Of a DNA stretch of 64,000 nt, positions 1 to 11,029 are shown piece by piece. The stretch's first letter is position 1. Every line of letters starts with the position of its first letter. The notes below the pieces were generated by a model. It was not told the DNA's origin. It made no database searches and worked only from the letters and a program-made list of their open reading frames with translations. A program made the translations under genes and the position numbers. Where the stretch lies: assembly GCA_007115705.1 (NCBI GenBank), contig QXEO01000156.1:248001-312000 (forward strand), written 5' to 3'. The stretch is from Dactylis glomerata. Taxonomy: Eukaryota > Streptophyta > Magnoliopsida > Poales > Poaceae.

Positions 1-60
1 CAGACACCTCCTGGGAGGCATCCCTCCCATATAATTGATCACATGTTTTATTTCTCAACA
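1..60 (-). repeat. 3' LTR end of the Copia element (partial) with adjacent polypurine tract
   Basis: Positions 1-60 match 10853-10892 of the right LTR except for an extra GC-rich segment of about 20 bp with a small palindrome (GGGAGG...CCTCCC). The LTR ends with TCTCAACA. The complement of a polypurine tract is at 61-69. The rest of this LTR lies outside the window. Confidence 0.7.
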
Positions 61-775
61 CTCCCCCTTGATCAATTCGTCATCTGTATATTGCAATCCA
101 AAAACTCCTCCTAAAAACCCTGTAGGAAAAATTAAGGAGAAATATTATAACAATATGCCATCGAAAACTCCTTCAAAAACCCAGTGGGAAAAATATAAGG
201 AGAAACTATATGACATATGTCCGCACTTGTATTTGTATTGTCTCATTAAAAACCTTGTATGAGAAACCTTAGGGAAAACTCATAAAGGGAAAAAGAGTAC
301 AATATCGGTGATCAGGAGATCATCAACGAGTTATAACTTGGGATTTTACTCCCCCTAAACATTGCAAACCTCAAGGTTATCCCATACCAATTCCACAAAC
401 CTGAATATAAACGTTGGTAGAGATATTGTGAATGTCACAATAGGTTGTTTACAAATTATCCTCTTACATTTCTTTAATTCATGAGGATGAATACAACTCG
501 TAAGCAATACAAGTGACATTATCTCGGTAGATAATGATAACCTCCACATGATTTCACATGTGACCAATCATTCTGCAAAGCCATGCACATCTTGTGATGC
601 TTTAAATAATTACCGCAGAGTGATCATTGGAAGGACTCATTTAGAGTCTATTCAGAAGAATTTCTTCAGAATACTCTTCCAGTAAATCCAGTCTTTGATA
701 TGGCATCGTTGGGATCACATAATTAGCTACTATCGTATATCACACCATGGTCCGATCTTGATTTTCATGATAGAA

Positions 776-958
776 TTAATCAAGACATTTTGTGCCTTGG
801 ACATATCTGAGAATATTCCATACACAAATCTTATACCCTTTGGGGAATTGCACTCTCAATAACTTGCCAACAACTATAATGTCAGGCCTGACGTATTCTG
901 CAAGATAATTGAGTGCTCTGATGGTGTTTAGATATAGAACTTCATGTCCAGCTATCAT
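776..958 (-). pseudogene. Copia reverse transcriptase/RNase H fragment
   Basis: The 60-residue minus-strand reading has the Copia spacing between RT and RNase H: an ALNYLAEYVRPDI block (family: YLANxTRPDI) followed about 30 residues later by WNILRYVQGTKCLD (family: W..xKxILRYLKGT). Stops lie on both sides and the rest of pol cannot be read as an ORF. It fixes the family (Copia) and the orientation of the element. Confidence 0.65.
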
Positions 959-3900
959 GCCACCATTTCCCCTACCTATAAAAGGATCTGTATCCCAATA
1001 TTAGGTATAATATGACCTTATGTGTCACTGATGTCATATACCCATATTGAACATCTCCAATATTTCTAGATATATGAAGACTAATAGACATCTATTCCTG
1101 GGGGAATATGCTTCAAGTTACAAACTTAAGTACAATTTGGTTTGACCCAAATCTCAGTCTTAAAATGATTGTGTGTATCCATATGTCATTTAGACATCGA
1201 TGATAAGATCATCAACACCACACATGTGATGTAAAATCCAATTAAGGATTTCTTCATGAATACACATCAACAATCATCAATATTAGAGTTATCCTTGTCA
1301 AGGAAGAACTCACTTAGTCGGTCGTACCACACAATTATCTGACGACTTCAAGTCATAAAATGACTTCACAAGTTCCACACATTCATGTTGCAATTTTGTT
1401 TGGATTCAGAATATTGAGTCCTTCAGCGACTTCAATATGCATATTTGAACTAACTGTCCCATGTGAGTATGTAGCAACTACACACATCAACCACATGGAT
1501 CTGTACTGCCAATAACATTCTTTATCGAAGCATAATTCCACTCATACCTTAGAAAGTATGCTTTTCTCACCACCTCATTTATTTTCTTTTCCAAACAAAA
1601 AATCAATTCTCTTTCCTATGGAAGATACTTATGAGGAGCAGGTTTTACAATGTAAACACCTCTCTTTTGATGAGCGAGCTCTACTCTTCTTCAATAGCTT
1701 CCTTTCATTGGAACCAATATAAGTGCAACAACTACTTTCCATGGATTTTGGTTCAGGGCCCAAACGGATTTTAGCAATTCTCAAGAAGAAATATATGTCG
1801 ACATATGTAGACTTTATCATATACGATTCTCATGAATCAATATCCTTTGTGGAATTCTATAACCTCTTAACTCCTTGTGATTTCCCACAACAACGGAGTG
1901 AGGTGTTCCGATCTCCCAGCACTTAAACTTTTGTGCACATTTGTGCTAGGCTATGGATGATACACATCCATGTTGTGTCACTCAACTCGAGGTTGAATCA
2001 AATTTACTGATTGAAGAGACCATCTGCTTTGTTTCAATGGAAACATACGAGAACTTAGTCTCAAGTGACCAGGATTCTCCCCCTCTTGCTCTCATTTGGG
2101 GCACGAGTGGTTTATTAGGTACCTCCACTCATTCTAGTACTTGACCAAAGTGACACCTTTGTCATCAGTAAATAGTTTGGCAGATTATTTGCAACATTCT
2201 GCAAATTTCTCATAGCCTGAACCTCCAGTTCAGATTCTTAAGTACGTGGACAAAATGTCTACGACATTTCTTATCCATTCAATGGCATTCTTTGTGGTAC
2301 TCATCTCCCCCTAATGCCATAGAATGTCTTTATTGCATATAGCAATCAGCATATGGGCTACAGTAACTCCCTTATTCGGGTTAAGGTATTTGACGAATTA
2401 ACAATCATACCACAGTTATTCCTCACATAGATCCCAAATATATGTGAAGCCCCATGATGTATGCTGGGGTGGTGATATCGGTATTCAACCAAATTACCGC
2501 AGATGGGAAATACTTCACTAATTTCCATGTACAAACTGCAAGGGGATGCAGTATTATATGCATTTGATCTCAATTAGACCATATATGCGACGTGTGAAAC
2601 CGCATTTTACCACCAACAAAATGTTGGAAAATCATAATTCTGCAACATTGGCCATGCAATTTTCACCCTCTTTCATAAGAAATCTAGCCAGACAATTTTG
2701 GGTATGTACACATACTGAATTTAATTATGAATGGTTGTGAATAAAATTCAACAACAGTTCCATTCTATGGCATTATCCCATGTTAGAATACTTTGCTCCA
2801 AATTCATCAATTTGATCACTCAATTCAGTAAACACATGGTTTTTTGTGAATGATACACACCTAAGACCATCTTCTATCTTCTAGATGTGTCTAGTAAAAC
2901 CATGAAGTACCAACATAACCCATACATGGTTGAGTAATCCACATATATTCTTGAATGCTTTCAAGAATAATGCCTGGCTCATTTCAAATTTTAAGGTGAG
3001 AGTGCCTTAAATTTATTTCCCCTATGGCACGTGCAGTGCTCATAAAAATCTCATGATTATTGGGAATATTGCAACTTTTAAGTTGTGGCCAATGGAATTG
3101 TCAATAATTTCCATGTGTCATAATGAAAAAGGATGGCAAATTATTGTGTACGCAACAAGATTGAGTATGAACTGATTCATACACTCAATTTTCTCAACGA
3201 TCATGTCCGAGGGACAAGATGTTGCAAATTATACTACATGTAGTAGTACAATTATAGGCTCATGATATTATGGGATAACCAGGAGACTACAAGAGTTCTC
3301 CAAAATATCTTGGGAATAACCATCCACAAGCGTATCATCAAAGTAGAGGAGTCATTTTCCATCTACATACCAGAATAATTTCTAGTTGTTCCTTTTGAAG
3401 TTGAACTTCAAAACTTTCCCATTTGAATCATTTGCCTTGCCAATGACTCGGTGGTATGATTCAACCCAATACATGACAGATTGGTAATCATTGGTACGAT
3501 ACTTTGTACAACCACCCCTTTGTCATTGCGATCATTTTTATCTTAAATGATCCCTTCCCTTTTGAGATACATACGCCATGGTATATTTGCCATTTTATTT
3601 TCACTTTATGTCTAACTCCTCGTGGTTCTCTAACCACTCAATCGCTTAGTACTAAAAGCACCAGCTTGAATTTCTGGCAATGGTGTCACACCCGCTGGGC
3701 GAACCTGATGAATCTTCATAAGAAGTTCATCATATTTTTAGCCTAAAATAAAGATGGTATTTCTATTTACCATCATAGGAGAACATAAAAGTGCAATAAG
3801 GATTTACAATCAGATTTGCATCTGAAATTACCTTATCATGTAATCTCAACTCGGTGTTGATTTATAGACAACGGAATTATAAGCCTCCATAGACTTGAGG

Positions 3901-4299
3901 TCCTATCTACGAATGAATTGTCATTCGTGTTGCGCTTATAACAACATATCTCTCTACAAGGGAGTTCCACAAAGGGCAAATGGATATTCGTCATCCACTA
4001 AATACTCAGTTTGAGAATCGAGTCATTGTGATGCCACATAAATGCGATCATGCATTATATAAGCTATATTAGAAATAGCCATGACATTCTTTACAGGTGG
4101 AGTTTCTATGGCGACAAGGCCACGAATTGACATAATATGTCCTTGACCCATGTTGGGTAATTACTCCAACCTAATGTCATCATATCACATTACCTTTCAA
4201 AGAAAGGTCAGCCATATGTTGCATGAAATGCTCATGCATTCATTTACTTTCAGCAAATTAAGTAGGATGAAAATGCTATGGCTAAACATCATCATGGTC
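959..4299. other. Decayed Copia interior, no readable gene
   Basis: AT-rich sequence with dense stops on both strands. Order and orientation imply pol (integrase, protease) on the minus strand, but I could not pick out a convincing motif. No tRNA or host exon seen. Confidence 0.4.
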
Positions 4300-4329
4300 T
4301 TGGTGATTTAGTGACCCATAGGCAAACCT

Positions 4330-5010
4330 TCCACAAGAAGATAATCACCACAATGTGGTATGTATCTTCAAATTAAAGGCAATCACCTCAAAAGGGATAA
4401 ACCTTAAATTTCCTTAAAACACATAGAGATGTCGACCACCTAGTGGTCCCTCACACTTATGGACAGTTCTTTTAATCATAGCCTCCACAACCTTATGTTA
4501 TTTGTAACACATGAAGGTAGTCGCCATGAAGTGGCGTAAACCTCTCAGTTGTGCATCAAAATTAATTTTACAGCTATGCTAATGTCTCATAAGTTGTGTA
4601 TGCATGGAAGATAATCACCAAAATATGCAAGTATTTTGCATAATGCCCTTCATAGCACCATATGCAACACCAATGTTTTGGGATCCACTCCTCTTAGAGT
4701 GTCTGACAACCAATGATAAATGTTATGAAGTTGTCATGTTTTTGAAAAACATCATGAAGGTAGTCACCAACGGTGTAGACATCATAGTTGAGAACGAAAA
4801 TTATTTCATTGCTATGATACCATGGCATAACTATTGCGCCTTCACTTTTGCTTTAAACACATGGAGATAATCACTACCAAGTAGTGTAGACCTCTCTCTT
4901 ATGGAGCTTCTCACAACCTTGTGTTAACTAAAACACATTGAAGGTAATCACCACATGGTGGTGTAGACCTCGCAGTTGTGAACGAAATTAATTCATTGCT
5001 ATAATGCAAT
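4330..5010. repeat. Imperfect repeats, each with a short palindrome
   Basis: A motif of the form GAAGGTAATCACCA-(palindrome)-GTGTAGACCTC recurs at about 4336, 4415, 4510, 4602, 4750, 4862 and 4935. Most copies carry a different small palindrome: ACCACAATGTGGT, GACCACCTAGTGGTC, CGCCATGAAGTGGCG, CACTACCAAGTAGTG and CACCACATGGTGGTG. It lies in the gag-side part of the Copia element. Function unknown. Confidence 0.5.
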
Positions 5011-5580
5011 CCATAAGTTGTGTGCAAAAGTCAGTATGTCAAAATGACATATAGACCTCACGGTAATGGTGCATAGTCTACAGTTAAGTAGTAGATGCCA
5101 TCTAGCCATTACTTTATGATTCGTCAATATAAATTTGACATAGTCAGGCAAGTGTCATACACCTTGCTACCTTATGTTTTTCAAACTTGCAAGCAAATTC
5201 CATATTCTATACGAATCACGGATTCCAGTATATTGCTTTGCAATAGTATTACTCATGTAATACGTTATTTTACATCATGTAAAATAATGCATAATTAATT
5301 ATTATGCCATTCAGCAGGACCATAGGTTTATCCCTGATATTTTCTCTGAAGCCTAGGGCATAAAACGCAAATAGCAAAAAACCTTATGATCAAACTGCTG
5401 AAAACAGTAAGCCCAAATGGCTAAACTTTCTAAGTCCAAGCAGCCCCATCGCTCTACTGTAATTTCAGTAAGCCCGTGGGTTCAAACATAAACTACATGA
5501 ACTTATAGAAGATTATCAAATAATCGAGTGGCTGATTTGGAAAATCACCAAAGGATAAGGAAATCCACAATTTCCTTCTC

Positions 5581-6240
5581 CTATGCGGTTACCGATTCCC
5601 GATGGGAATAACCGCCGTCACCGGCGACATGGAAATCGAGGCCACGCCGTCCGGATGGGACCGTCGGGGATGTCCGCTTCTGCGCCGGAGTGCGTCACCA
5701 CTCACCACACCGCCGGTCTGATTCTCGTCAGTTTGAACTCTCGCGAGTCCTTGCTTGCCGCCGGCCGGGCCTTGTGCTAGCTCGCGCCAGAGCGGTCGCC
5801 GCTCTGCAGGAGTCCTGGCCAGATGGTTGTGCCCATGCCGTGCCGAGGCGTGGGCACTGCCGCGCGAAGGGCTGGTGGCCGTCAGTGCCGAGGCCAAGGA
5901 CGTGCCGCCTCCGCCAGTCGCGCCGTGTCCGACCGGAGGTCTCCTGCCTAGGGTAGCCCCGCCACGCCGCGTTGGGCCGTGCTTACCGTGAAATCAAAAC
6001 CGGCACCGAGGGCTGCCGCGTGCTGGCCGGTAAGTCACAGCCGCGTCGAGGTTGCTGGTCGTGCCACCGTAGGGATGCCGACGGGCACCGCTGCCTTCAT
6101 GCGCTTGAGATCTCGTTCGAATGGAAACTGCCGCGCTGCGCCATTCGTGCTCTGGTACGAACCAGATTCGTTGAGGCCATTGCTCATTTGAACTTGCAGC
6201 ATGAGACACGCCATATTTCTTGTGTGCTGATTGAACGACA
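5581..6240. other. GC-rich segment inside the Copia element
   Basis: Base composition changes sharply at about 5580 from AT-rich to GC-rich and back near 6180. Open frames on both strands (for example 5589-5897 minus) are low-complexity Arg/Ala/Pro-rich and match nothing I recognise. It could be the gag start and leader of the element or a captured host fragment. No basis to choose. Confidence 0.3.
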
Positions 6241-6430
6241 CAACGGAGAAAAAATGCATTGATTAGTTCACCGATTCTAACCAAAGTACTAGCGAAATAA
6301 TCTTCAATGCATTAAGGATTTGACTAGTTCCATGCAAGTGCATGGAAATTGGCAATCGCTTTCTTTCGAGGACATGGACACGTTTCTCAGATGAGTCTTC
6401 TTAGATCTTGGCCGAACTCAGTAGTTCGAG

Positions 6431-6443
6431 CGTGCTGATAGCG
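6431..6443 (-). promoter_or_regulatory. Primer binding site of the Copia element
   Basis: Immediately inside the right LTR the minus strand reads CGCTATCAGCACG, close to the TTATCAGCACG-type primer site seen in many plant Copia elements. Together with the TGTTG boundary at 6444 it defines the inner edge of the 5' LTR. Confidence 0.55.
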
Positions 6444-6494
6444 TGTTGTAGTATGAAGTAAGAAATAAAGGAAGAGACACAAATAAAACTCTTG
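6444..6494 (-). repeat. 5' LTR of the Copia element, inner piece
   Basis: Begins TGTTGTAG and continues to 6494, where Helitron sequence starts. Joined to 10780-10892 it gives an LTR of about 164 bp with TGTTG...CAACA ends. Confidence 0.65.
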
Positions 6495-6790
6495 TCTGTA
6501 CTATTAAAGCGAAAAGCGGTGTCCGGTATCACACTTTCAGTTTTCGATTTTGCCCTTAAATAAGACACCAAATTACTCACCACTGCCACTAATAAGTAAA
6601 AAAACGGATCGTTCTATCCGGTGACAGACCTACAGCCAGGCACTAGATCTTAATCCGCCGGGTATGCCTCGCAAGCCGTGCTACCTTCCCGTGCGTGACT
6701 GCGTGATCTGCTTGCCTCTATCTTCTCCGTGCGGTTGCGCCCTACGCTGCTACTCTGCCGATCGATCCACTTTAGCAATCCAAAACCCAG

Positions 6791-7102
6791 ATGGCAGACG
6801 CCGGTTCCAACAACTACGCTGCCACCGGTCACGCCCAGTCACCCGCCGCACGCGTCTTCTCCCCTCCCCCGTCCTCTCCGCCACCAGTTCATCGCCATGC
6901 CGCCACCAACATCACCAGAACTCGCGCATGGAGCAACCGCTCCAGGCCGACAGCGCACAGGCGGGTGTTACTACAGCAGGTACAAGCGTTGGTCGAGTCA
7001 AGGGTGCAGCGTAGGAGCGGCTCGCAGTCGCCGAGCATCCACCTGGATCGGCGTCTTGGCTTGGAGGTGGCCAAGCGCATCTATGAGGCGATAAAGGATT
7101 AG
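6791..7102 (+). other. Exon-like ORF carried by the Helitron, unidentified
   Basis: A 103-codon frame starts ATGGCAGACGCC and ends in a stop, in a GC-rich block that contrasts with the AT-rich Helitron body. This is typical of a captured host exon. The protein is Ser/Pro/Arg-rich and I do not recognise it. It may be only an open frame. Confidence 0.25.
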
Positions 7103-9632
7103 CCGATTAGGCGTCTGATGCTCACACAGCCCCATCCGCCCAAGCGGCACTGAATCGGGACAAGGTAAGGTGGTTTCAGTTTTCCACTTCCTGATGTGCC
7201 TCCTCCCACCACATCCAAGGTAAGGTAAGGTTCTGCTGACCCCCTCACGGTCCCAGAAGACACCGGCGACGCCACATGATCAAGCCAGAAGAAACTTTTC
7301 TAACCAATCCAGAGGTCATGTTCCACTTCACCTTCGCTCCCTTGTGAGGCTGTGACGTTATCCTCTCCACTCACTGCCACCACATACATAAATCAGGCAA
7401 TCAGCAATAGCATCAATTGAGGAATATCCCTCACGTTTAGACTATTACTATTAATTGCCAGTTATTTCTCTTGATTCCATTGGTTTGGGGACATCAATGG
7501 TTTTGTCCTCACTGCAGCAAGTGAGAAGAAAGTTAAAAAACTAAGCATTGCAAGGTGAGTTGTGTGCGTAAATCTCTGTTCTAGCACCTTTAGGGCCGGT
7601 TACCAGAAATGCAGGTATAATGATGCTTCAAGAATCCTCCACTGTCTTTGTCCTAAAACTGTAGAGAATAAATTGTAAAATTTGGCCACTAAAAATTATT
7701 TTATCATTGTTTAAGTAATACATTACTTAGACAAGAAAGCTCGAGTCCTGAGTTGTAGACTTGTAGCGCACAAAACTGATTCAATTTTTTCGGAAGCACA
7801 CGTAATGCACACTTCCATTCAAAAGTTTATGCTCCTTTTCAAGTTTTTGTTTTACTAATTTTACCTCCTTTGTAGAATTACTAAACCTGATGGTTTTAGT
7901 ATTTTCAAATTTGTGCTCCCAAGGTACATCCAATGCGTGCAACTCTGGTTACAGATCAATACAGATTTGTAGGAGCAGATTGCCTTTGAAATGCAGGCTA
8001 TTTGTTTGGTTAACCGTGCAATATAGGCTTGATTGAAGCTGAAATCCGAGGACCAAAGAGCAGCTGGAGATTTGGTAGGTTGTGCGACGCCAATGTTTCT
8101 CCAATAAAGAGGACAAGCGCTTCGACGGGATGGTCATCCTAACTACCTGGACGCTTTGAAAAAACAGAAACACATGGGTGTTTGGCAATGGCAATGTAAG
8201 AAACTAAGCCACAACGGCAGGTTAATAACAACAAAGATCACAGATAAACTCTAGCTGTGGGAGAGGACATGGATAGGTGTAGCTGTCGGAGCTGAAAATG
8301 GCATTAGAAGTTAGCCTAGGTTAGGTGCTTTGGAGGGGCGTGTGCTCTGCCTTGGTCTTGTTGATCAACAGAATGATCTTGTACATTGTTTGCTATCTTC
8401 TATAAAACTATGGTACCGTTTTGGCATACTCTAAAAAGCATATATTGGTTATTTTGTATCTTTTATTATCATTGTTAAGCTTACGTCTTGCATGCCAAAC
8501 CTTCTTGCTTACTTGGGAATTGTGAAATATCTGTTTGTTGGCCATTGTCATTTTCTAATGGTGAGTTAAGAAACATATACATTCCAGAGATTTTTTTTCT
8601 TAAGGTGAAAATAGTATGCATAATTTTTTTGTGTTCCAATGATACCAAGCCACTTGAACCTTTTGCAATAAGAAATATGTGCTCTACCTTTATCGTCTTC
8701 CATAATAGTTTTTGTCTTATTTAACCAACAAAGATTTTCCGTACAAGGATTTCTTGTCCATTGTTTCTTTATATTACTAAATAAATGTATTCTGCTTTGG
8801 AAATTACATGATTCATCACTATCTTGGATTTGTTTTAAATGGCATAAATTTTGCTAATCAGCTGCTATCATGATAGGGCTTGCATCTTTGCAAAATAAAA
8901 TGGCTACGAATCAATGTCTTTTCATATCTTTGTTACGGTCCGTGGTGGACGTGAACGGAGCCTGCTGGCGGGAGTTTCTTGGTGTGGATCGGCGGCGGCA
9001 AGGAATTATGGGGTCACCGCCTGATGCTATGTGGTTTCTTACCTTCTGTGTTGCACTAGCGTGCAGACTGAATTTTTTGCCTGTTCCTCTGGGCCGCACT
9101 ATGAGACGCATCCATGGTGCTTGCCAAATTGTTGGTAATGTCCTGTAGTTCTGAGCTTTACAATTCTGCAGTTTGGAACAAGATTTTATTCATAGTGGTG
9201 GTGTGAATAGCCGATTCTGATTTCAGTAACTAGACCTGTCGGTTGACTCTTATGATGATTGGAGGACTTGATATTTGCATGACAACAAGAAAGGTTGGTT
9301 CTGTCCATCTAAACTGAAGGGAAAAACAGGCGATTAAGTTACGAGGTGGTTGTGGTCTTGTTGGGCTCAGTAAGCTGAATGACGCTGTACTTTCCATTCA
9401 AAGGTATCTGCTAATCTCTATTTCAAACTGTAAGCCTTATATTTAATGGAGGTAATAGATCTTAAGAGGTTCTATCTGGATAAAAATAAGCTTTGCTTCT
9501 CCTTTAGAAATAGCATTGCTGCGTTGTGGTGTTGTTACAACTGACCAAGTTGAGGTACTCCCGCTCGTCATGAGGAAAAAGTAATCGTGGATCACGCATT
9601 CAAATAATGACTAGCTGAGACTTATGTTGTAA

Positions 9633-10779
9633 TCTTTATTATTAAAGCGAAAGCGGTGTTCGGTGTCATACTTTCAATTTTTGATTTTGCCCTCAGACAA
9701 GACACCAAATTACCCACCAATATCATCCCGCTATTTACTCAACGTTTGAAAAATACCCACAGCAAATTACAAGCAATATGCCATTACACGCAAGCAATTA
9801 ATAGAATCAAACCCAGTTAAAGATGGATAATTACTAAAGTAGTTGTTATCCTAACAAATAGTACCTCATGCGACCAAGTAGATGGGCAATTAAAGGCTAA
9901 ATAATTATCCTTCCTAACTAACTCTACGACATGCAACTGAAAAAATCCAAAGGAGCCCGTTTCCTTTATTTGACTTCTCTCCTTTTACACCGATCAGATT
10001 CAGGCCTTTCGCAACCGAATCACTTTCCACATCCGCTCCCCTTCTCAACGCAGCGCCACCCCTACGCCACCACAGGTAAAACCTCAGTCTTCTTCATTGC
10101 CGACGCCTTCTACCAGTGTTTATCAACAATTGATCTGGGCTACATGTACACTGGTTGACACACATCTACTAGGTCCTAGGAAAAGAGTGGTGACACAAAC
10201 GACGGAAGGAAGAAGCACGCGGCGCATAGCGCACGAGATGCTTGCCGAGGCCCAGCTGGTCGTCGAACCGAACTCGCCCAATGCGGCAGTCCATGCCGAC
10301 GACGAACCCGGGATGGAATGGGTGATGACAGCATGGACGAGCCTGGCCTTGGGTACCTGGAGTCAAGGCTAGGTGAAAGCCGCACATGATCTCGGCCAAT
10401 CGTAGAAATACCTGCCCTTAATCAATGCCCTCATATTTCTCTTTGTTATCATTAGGTTGTTTTATATAGGTATAAGTGCCAATGTGTTTCTACAGAAATA
10501 AAAGAAAATTGTGCATCAATCAAACTAGATTTATTATATTTGAAAAGTGTGTGGAATCCATAATGTTATTGGTTATTATTCAACTGCATTTTTGAACTTC
10601 ATGGATTGATTTGATAGTGAATGAGAGAGAAAAACAGATCTCTGTCGGTTAGTTGGGTGTTCCTGACAAATATCTTTTGTACTTTGTATGTTCAATAGAA
10701 CAACACACCTTAGACAAGGCATAGTTCATAAAAATAGAGAGAGGCAGGTATTCGCGGCAACGCGCGGGTACTTAGCTAG
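9633..10779 (+). mobile_element. Second Helitron 5' terminus sharing the same 3' end
   Basis: At 9633, after an A, the sequence TCTTTATTATTAAAGCG repeats the Helitron start at 6495, and similarity continues for about 85 bp (GCGGTGTYCGGT, GATTTTGCCCT, AAGACACCAAATTA). No separate 3' hairpin plus CTAG was found between the two starts, so 9633-10779 could be a 1147-bp Helitron by itself with A/T flanks. Confidence 0.6.
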
Positions 10780-10892
10780 TATTATTACATTGTGGAAGAC
10801 CCACTTATATACAGAGATGAAGGGGTGTGTTGAGAGACACCTTTTCCCCCAAACAGACACCTCCTAATTGATCACATGTTTTATTTCTCAAC
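10780..10892 (-). repeat. 5' LTR of the Copia element, outer piece
   Basis: Ends TCTCAACA like the left LTR. On the minus strand it carries a TATATAAG box (10811-10804), as expected for the LTR promoter. It abuts host DNA at 10893, 137 bp before the MRS2 start codon. Confidence 0.7.
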
Positions 10893-11029
10893 AGTTCTTT
10901 CCTCGGCGCCGATTCCCCACCACCGTGGAGATCCCTTCCTCTCCACATACGAACTCCACCTCCTTTCCTTTCCTACCTTAGCCCTAGTTCGTCACTGACA
11001 CGCCGCCCCCACCACAGATCCCGGCCGTC
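10893..11029 (+). promoter_or_regulatory. Remaining 5' region of the MRS2 gene
   Basis: 137 bp of CT-rich host sequence between the Copia LTR and the start codon, typical of a grass 5' UTR. There is no clear TATA box in it. The ancestral promoter would be beyond the left edge of the window if it was not lost. Confidence 0.4.

Larger units (their letters stand above)
6495..10779 (+). mobile_element. Helitron, non-autonomous, inserted in the Copia LTR
   Basis: The 5' end reads TCTGTACTATTAAAGCG, the common grass Helitron start (TCTATACTATTAAAG). The 3' end has the short hairpin CGCGGCAACGCG followed by CTAG at 10776-10779, then T. There are no terminal inverted repeats. LTR sequence is exactly interrupted at both edges. 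The left flanking base is G rather than the usual A. The interior has no Rep/helicase gene. GC-rich patches at about 6660-7100 and 10190-10390 may be captured gene pieces; the rest is AT-rich. Confidence 0.75.
1..10892 (-). mobile_element. Copia LTR retrotransposon, degenerate, minus strand, left LTR cut by window edge
   Basis: The left end (1-60) finishes in TCTCAACA and is followed by CTCCCCCTT, the complement of a polypurine tract, so the left LTR is the 3' LTR and the element reads on the minus strand. The right LTR has the same end sequence (TCTCAACA at 10885-10892) and begins with TGTTG at 6444, next to a complement of a Copia-type primer binding site. A Copia RT/RNase H fragment lies at 776-958 in the matching orientation. 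The interior (61-6443) is otherwise full of stops. The right LTR is interrupted by a Helitron. The two LTR copies differ by about 20 bp present only on the left (around 13-32). An old, dead insertion. Family name not determined. Confidence 0.75.

Noticed and set aside
35..262. Small ORF at the left edge
   Set aside because: Lies over the polypurine tract and 3' region of the Copia element on the wrong strand.
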